From: Ureibacillus aquaedulcis
Lineage (GTDB): Bacteria > Bacillota > Bacilli > Bacillales_A > Planococcaceae
Direction of reading: 5' to 3'
NCBI RefSeq assembly: GCF_030418165.1
Contig: NZ_JAUHTQ010000002.1
Span: 124,001 to 188,000, forward strand
DNA length: 64,000 bases
Shown here one piece after another: positions 60,972-64,000 of this stretch. The notes under the pieces were generated by a model, which saw only the letters and a list, made by a program, of their open reading frames with translations, was not told where the DNA came from and made no database searches. How positions within the stretch are numbered: position 1 is the first letter of the stretch; each line of letters opens with the position of its first letter. A program made the position numbers and the translations under genes.

Positions 60972-61070
60972 ATTTATATAGCTTCTTCTTTTATTTTGTG
61001 AACCTTTAAAAGGTCTACAGTCTAAATAGAGGTTTCACTCCTTATTGATGAATTAGATTATTTCCACATG

Positions 61071-61123
61071 AAAAAACATCTTCGATTGAATCAGTTGTTG
61101 ACCCCTTTTCAATCGAAGATGCC
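61071..61123 (-). terminator. Rho-independent terminator of the 61155-61451 gene
   Basis: Perfect 14-base stem CATCTTCGATTGAA/TTCAATCGAAGATG read leftward and followed by TTTTTTC. Confidence 0.85.
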
Positions 61124-61154
61124 TTATAAATGTCTATATTTTAAAATTTAATAA

Positions 61155-61451
61155 CTACCTATTCATATAACCCGCTCTTTTTAAAACCTCCATAAAATAA
61201 AAGCGATAGGTATTCTGAACAAAAGTGTCTAATGGCAAACCAACATTTACTTGATATTTCGTAAAAATAAAATAACATCTTTTATCCCATTTTAAACGCA
61301 ATAAGTCTCCTGCATCCTCACCATATTTCTCGGTAAATTCCATAATTAAAGGCTCAATCATATTGAAGCAGTAGTCTTTTAGACTTGTAAGAGCGTCGAT
61401 ATCTTTGTTCTTTTGAAAACGTGTTATCCAATCAACTAATTGCTCACACAT
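61155..61451 (-). CDS. Small hypothetical protein, sigma-region-2-like helices
   Basis: 98 residues, all helical: DALTSLKDYCFNMIEPLIME, FTEKYGEDAGDLLRLKWDKR, CYFIFTKYQVNVGLPLDTFV, QNTYRFYFMEVLKRAG. The succession resembles region 2 of sigma factors (helix, then 'DLLR...' , then F-x-T/F-V) but without region 4, so DNA-binding is not assured; this is a weak analogy. GGGAG seven bases before the ATG. Stand-alone with a very strong terminator. Unknown function. Confidence 0.65.
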   Translation of the reverse strand: MCEQLVDWITRFQKNKDIDALTSLKDYCFNMIEPLIMEFTEKYGEDAGDLLRLKWDKRCYFIFTKYQVNVGLPLDTFVQNTYRFYFMEVLKRAGYMNR

Positions 61452-61617
61452 GATCGAGCTCCCTCCTTCTATCTATCGAACTCTTCCCATATTAGTATAG
61501 CTCGATTCATTCTACTGAATCGGTTCCGGTCAATTGTGAAAATTAGGTAAAATATTACTGCCGAATATAAAAGAAAAGGATGTCTTTAAACTCGATATGA
61601 CAATCCCTATCATTATG

Positions 61618-62757
61618 TTAATTTACAAGTAGCTCCAATTCCTTTTCAAGTGCTTTCTCAACAGTTGCATAGTTATAGCCTAGATCCTTGGCAATTGCTT
61701 TATGTGTAACATAACCTTTTGCAATATTGACTCCGCGCTTCAATACCTCATTTTCGGATATAGCCTTGCAAACGCCTTTATTCGAAATCTGAAGAGCATA
61801 TGGTACAGTTACATTTGTTAGTGCAATTGTTGATGTTCGTGGAACTGCACCAGGCATGTTGGCAACCGAATAGTGAATAATATTATGCTTTTCAAATGTT
61901 GGGTTATCATGTGTTGTTACGTGATCGATTGTTTCAACAATCCCACCTTGGTCAATAGCCACATCAACAATTACAGAACCCGGTTTCATTGTTTTTACCA
62001 TATCTTCCGTTACAAGTTTAGGAGCTTTGGCGCCGGGAATTAATACGGCACCAATCAATAAATCAGCGTCTTTAACAGCATCTGCAATATTATAAGGATT
62101 GGAGATTAGTGTCTTAATTTGATTTCCGAAGATATCATCCAGTTGACGCAATCGATTAGCATTCAAGTCTAGAACAGTCACGTCAGCACCTAGACCAACA
62201 GCTATTTTTGCGGCATTTGTACCTACAATACCTCCACCTATGATTGTTACTTTTCCTCGAGATACACCGGGAACACCGGACAGAAGAATTCCTTGACCTC
62301 CATGTGATTTCTGAAGGAATTGTGAACCGATTTGAGCCGCCATACGACCTGCAACTTCACTCATCGGCGTTAAAAGTGGAAGAGTGTTGTTCAATTCAAC
62401 TGTTTCGTATGCAATAGCAGTAACACCTTTATCGATAAGCGCTTGCGTTAATTTTGGATCTGCAGCCAGATGCAGATAGGTAAAAAGAATAAGACCTTCA
62501 CGAAAATAATCATATTCGCTCCTAAGAGGTTCTTTTACTTTCATCACCATATCTGATTGAGCCCACACATCTTTTGCAAGTTCCACTATTATTGCACCGG
62601 CATTTGAGTAGTCCTCATTCGTAAAACCACTTCCAATCCCAGCCTCTTTCTCTACTAAAACTGTATGTCCTGAATCTACAAATGAAGTAACTCCAGCTGG
62701 GGTAATCGCCACTCTGTTTTCATTATTTTTAATCTCTCTTGGAATTCCTACTATCAT
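61618..62757 (-). CDS. ald: Alanine dehydrogenase
   Basis: 379 residues. [56 protein letters not shown] with the substrate-binding Lys, [20 protein letters not shown] with the catalytic His, and the NAD motif [20 protein letters not shown]. It interconverts alanine and pyruvate plus ammonia and is important during sporulation and germination in Bacilli. AGGAGG seven bases before ATG 62757; an upstream ATG at 62790 is not supported. Stand-alone leftward gene. Confidence 0.97.
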   Translation of the reverse strand: MIVGIPREIKNNENRVAITPAGVTSFVDSGHTVLVEKEAGIGSGFTNEDYSNAGAIIVELAKDVWAQSDMVMKVKEPLRSEYDYFREGLILFTYLHLAADPKLTQALIDKGVTAIAYETVELNNTLPLLTPMSEVAGRMAAQIGSQFLQKSHGGQGILLSGVPGVSRGKVTIIGGGIVGTNAAKIAVGLGADVTVLDLNANRLRQLDDIFGNQIKTLISNPYNIADAVKDADLLIGAVLIPGAKAPKLVTEDMVKTMKPGSVIVDVAIDQGGIVETIDHVTTHDNPTFEKHNIIHYSVANMPGAVPRTSTIALTNVTVPYALQISNKGVCKAISENEVLKRGVNIAKGYVTHKAIAKDLGYNYATVEKALEKELELLVN

Positions 62758-62872
62758 AATTCTTCCTCCTCGTATAATCCCTAAAATCAAAAATTCCTCT
62801 CACTTAGGGTAGATATCATCTAAAAGCATTGATTTTTCCATCGATTAATCTTTTTTAACCTGGATAGTATCC

Positions 62873-63535
62873 CTATTCAGGATGGATAGTGTCAGTTTGT
62901 TCTATGTTTTGAGATGACCTTGCATTAAATCTTTGCACATATTTTTCTCCTGCATTGTAGCTGAGGTCCAAAGCTTTTGAAGCTAAATAAATGGAAAGGA
63001 TTGATAAAACGGATTTGGTGATACCAAATAGAAAAACGGAACATAAGACAATAAAAGCGTTGAGCATAAACATTACTTTTCCTGTAGTCAACTTTGGACG
63101 CAAACGATTAATGATTACACATACGATATCCAGTCCACCTGTGGAACCGCCAGCAAGTAGAATTATGGCAATAGCTGTCCCGCTTAATAGTCCCCCTACA
63201 ATACTCCCGATCACGGGCTGATTTACTATAGGAACATGTTCGAATAATAAAAGAAATAAAGAAAGGAATGTCATTCCCATAAAGCTATAAAATATGAATC
63301 TCAAACCAATAAACCTTAATCCTAGTAAAAATAGCGGTATATTCAACACGAAATATAATAAACCGGTTGATAGTGGCAGAAATTGATTCAGTAGCAGCAC
63401 TACCCCGCCTAGGCCGGGTGCCATAATATCATTAGGCTGTAAGAGCATATTAAAAGCTAAAGCAGCTAATGCTGCCCCGAATGCAATAATGCTTGCTCTG
63501 TTCAAGAAAGTTGTTATCGCTTGTTTTTCCATCAT
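62873..63535 (-). CDS. YitT family membrane protein
   Basis: 220 residues with five or six hydrophobic helices: NRASIIAFGAALAALAFNML, LLQPNDIMAPGLGGVVLLLN, LYFVLNIPLFLLGLRFIG, IAIILLAGGSTGGLDIVCVI. This matches the DUF161 membrane part of YitT-type proteins; the C-terminal DUF2179 domain of the longer members is absent. Function unknown. ATG 63535 overlaps the TGA of the aminotransferase gene upstream, so the two are translationally coupled. Confidence 0.88.
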   Translation of the reverse strand: MMEKQAITTFLNRASIIAFGAALAALAFNMLLQPNDIMAPGLGGVVLLLNQFLPLSTGLLYFVLNIPLFLLGLRFIGLRFIFYSFMGMTFLSLFLLLFEHVPIVNQPVIGSIVGGLLSGTAIAIILLAGGSTGGLDIVCVIINRLRPKLTTGKVMFMLNAFIVLCSVFLFGITKSVLSILSIYLASKALDLSYNAGEKYVQRFNARSSQNIEQTDTIHPE

Positions 63536-64000
63536 GCTTTAGCAAGTAAGTAAGCCATTTTATCGATTGCTGTTGCAATATCTTCTTCCGTATTATAAAA
63601 ATGCGGAGCTATCCTGATCACATCATTCCGTGCTGATACGATGACGTTATCTTGACGTAATTGCTGCTCCATTTTTGCTGCATTCGGGATAAAAATGGCA
63701 GTATTCGATGCTTTATCATTCAAATCTTCAGGACTAGCAAGCTTAAAATCTTTTTCTTTTGCATAATTTATGGCGAAGGAAGATAGACTGGATAAGTATT
63801 TCTCAATTCTATCAACACCTATCTCATTTAATAGAGTTAAACCTCCTCTTGCTGCGTACGCATTGATCATTGGAGGGGTTCCTGTATTAAACCTTTTTGC
63901 ACCCTCTGCGTAGTCTAATTGTTTTATATCGAAGGCAAATGGCGATACACGTCCAAACCACCCAGTTGTAGAAGGCTCTAATTGTTCAGCAATCTCACTT
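63532..64000 (-). CDS. Class V aminotransferase (partial, extends beyond the window)
   Basis: The C-terminal roughly 155 residues of a pyridoxal-phosphate enzyme; the start lies right of 64000. The visible part reads EPSTTGWFGRVSPFAFDI, GAKRFNTGTPPMINAYAA, then a C-terminal domain ending NDVIRIAPHFYNTEEDIATA IDKM. The GWFG..FAF...RF..GTP pattern is typical of kynureninase/isopenicillin-epimerase/cysteine-desulfurase-like class V enzymes. Substrate unknown. The catalytic Lys lies outside the window. Stop overlaps the YitT gene start. Confidence 0.88.
   Translation of the reverse strand, partial: SEIAEQLEPSTTGWFGRVSPFAFDIKQLDYAEGAKRFNTGTPPMINAYAARGGLTLLNEIGVDRIEKYLSSLSSFAINYAKEKDFKLASPEDLNDKASNTAIFIPNAAKMEQQLRQDNVIVSARNDVIRIAPHFYNTEEDIATAIDKMAYLLAKA

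Noticed and set aside
1-64000. CRISPR arrays, intact insertion sequences, prophage or attachment sites
   Set aside because: No regularly spaced direct repeats, transposase genes, integrases or terminal inverted repeats were recognised by eye.

Overview
The window looks like a chromosomal segment of a low-GC, endospore-forming member of the Bacillales (Bacillaceae/Planococcaceae type). Supporting this are a complete gerA-type germinant-receptor operon with a sigma-G-like promoter, a SpoIIP-family protein, the Bacillus-like order yneR-plsY-parE-parC, a Bacillus-type formate dehydrogenase locus, strong AGGAGG ribosome binding sites and frequent TTG starts. I cannot name the species. No tRNA, rRNA, CRISPR array or intact transposon was seen.

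Layout. 1-3.5 kb: the end of a frameshifted lipid II flippase gene (amj), then a four-gene operon (unknown protein, Gly-rich lipoprotein, glutathionylspermidine-synthase-like ATP-grasp ligase, DUF350 membrane protein) behind a near-perfect ECF sigma promoter. 3.6-9.2 kb: a leftward YndJ/DUF4166/SRPBCC-DoxX cluster, a small membrane peptide, and a divergent LysR/EamA pair. 9.2-20.5 kb: accessory genes, including a frameshifted conserved gene, an ECF sigma factor coupled to a SpoIIP protein with an anti-sigma-like N-terminus, VOC, APH, Nudix, epimerase, CapA, esterase and VanW genes. 20.7-29.5 kb: a chemoreceptor, the ger operon followed by a second VanW gene, and an amidohydrolase. 29.5-34 kb: SDR, 3-hydroxyacyl-CoA dehydrogenase, FMN reductase, Nudix, yneR and plsY. 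34-39 kb: topoisomerase IV. 39-44.5 kb: an SSS symporter with DUF485 partner, a kinase-regulator pair and a YdhK lipoprotein. 44.5-47 kb: a decayed patch with a broken LAGLIDADG endonuclease and a truncated response regulator. 47-49.2 kb: a VTT membrane protein and two histidine phosphatases. 49.2-61 kb: molybdenum cofactor synthesis (moaD, moaE, mobB, moeA, moeB, mobA, moaA), fdhD, and the enzyme they serve, FdhF, with DUF1641 and Mrp-type ATPase genes. 61-64 kb: a small unknown protein, alanine dehydrogenase, a YitT protein and the end of a class V aminotransferase.

Points that stand out. (1) Three genes (capA-like, a membrane-anchored protein at 46.1-46.6 kb, and moaA) have a strong Shine-Dalgarno placed exactly before an ATT codon, and only the ATT start gives the expected N-terminus, suggesting repeated AUU initiation. 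(2) In the ECF-promoter operon the ATP-grasp homologue (a family that ligates an amine to a C-terminal glycine) follows by two bases a lipoprotein ending in GGFGG, suggesting the lipoprotein C-terminus could be its substrate. (3) A strong terminator hairpin lies in the leader of fdhF. (4) Several genes are broken by single-base changes (amj, the 9.7 kb gene, the endonuclease, the regulator remnant); whether these are real or assembly errors cannot be decided from sequence alone.
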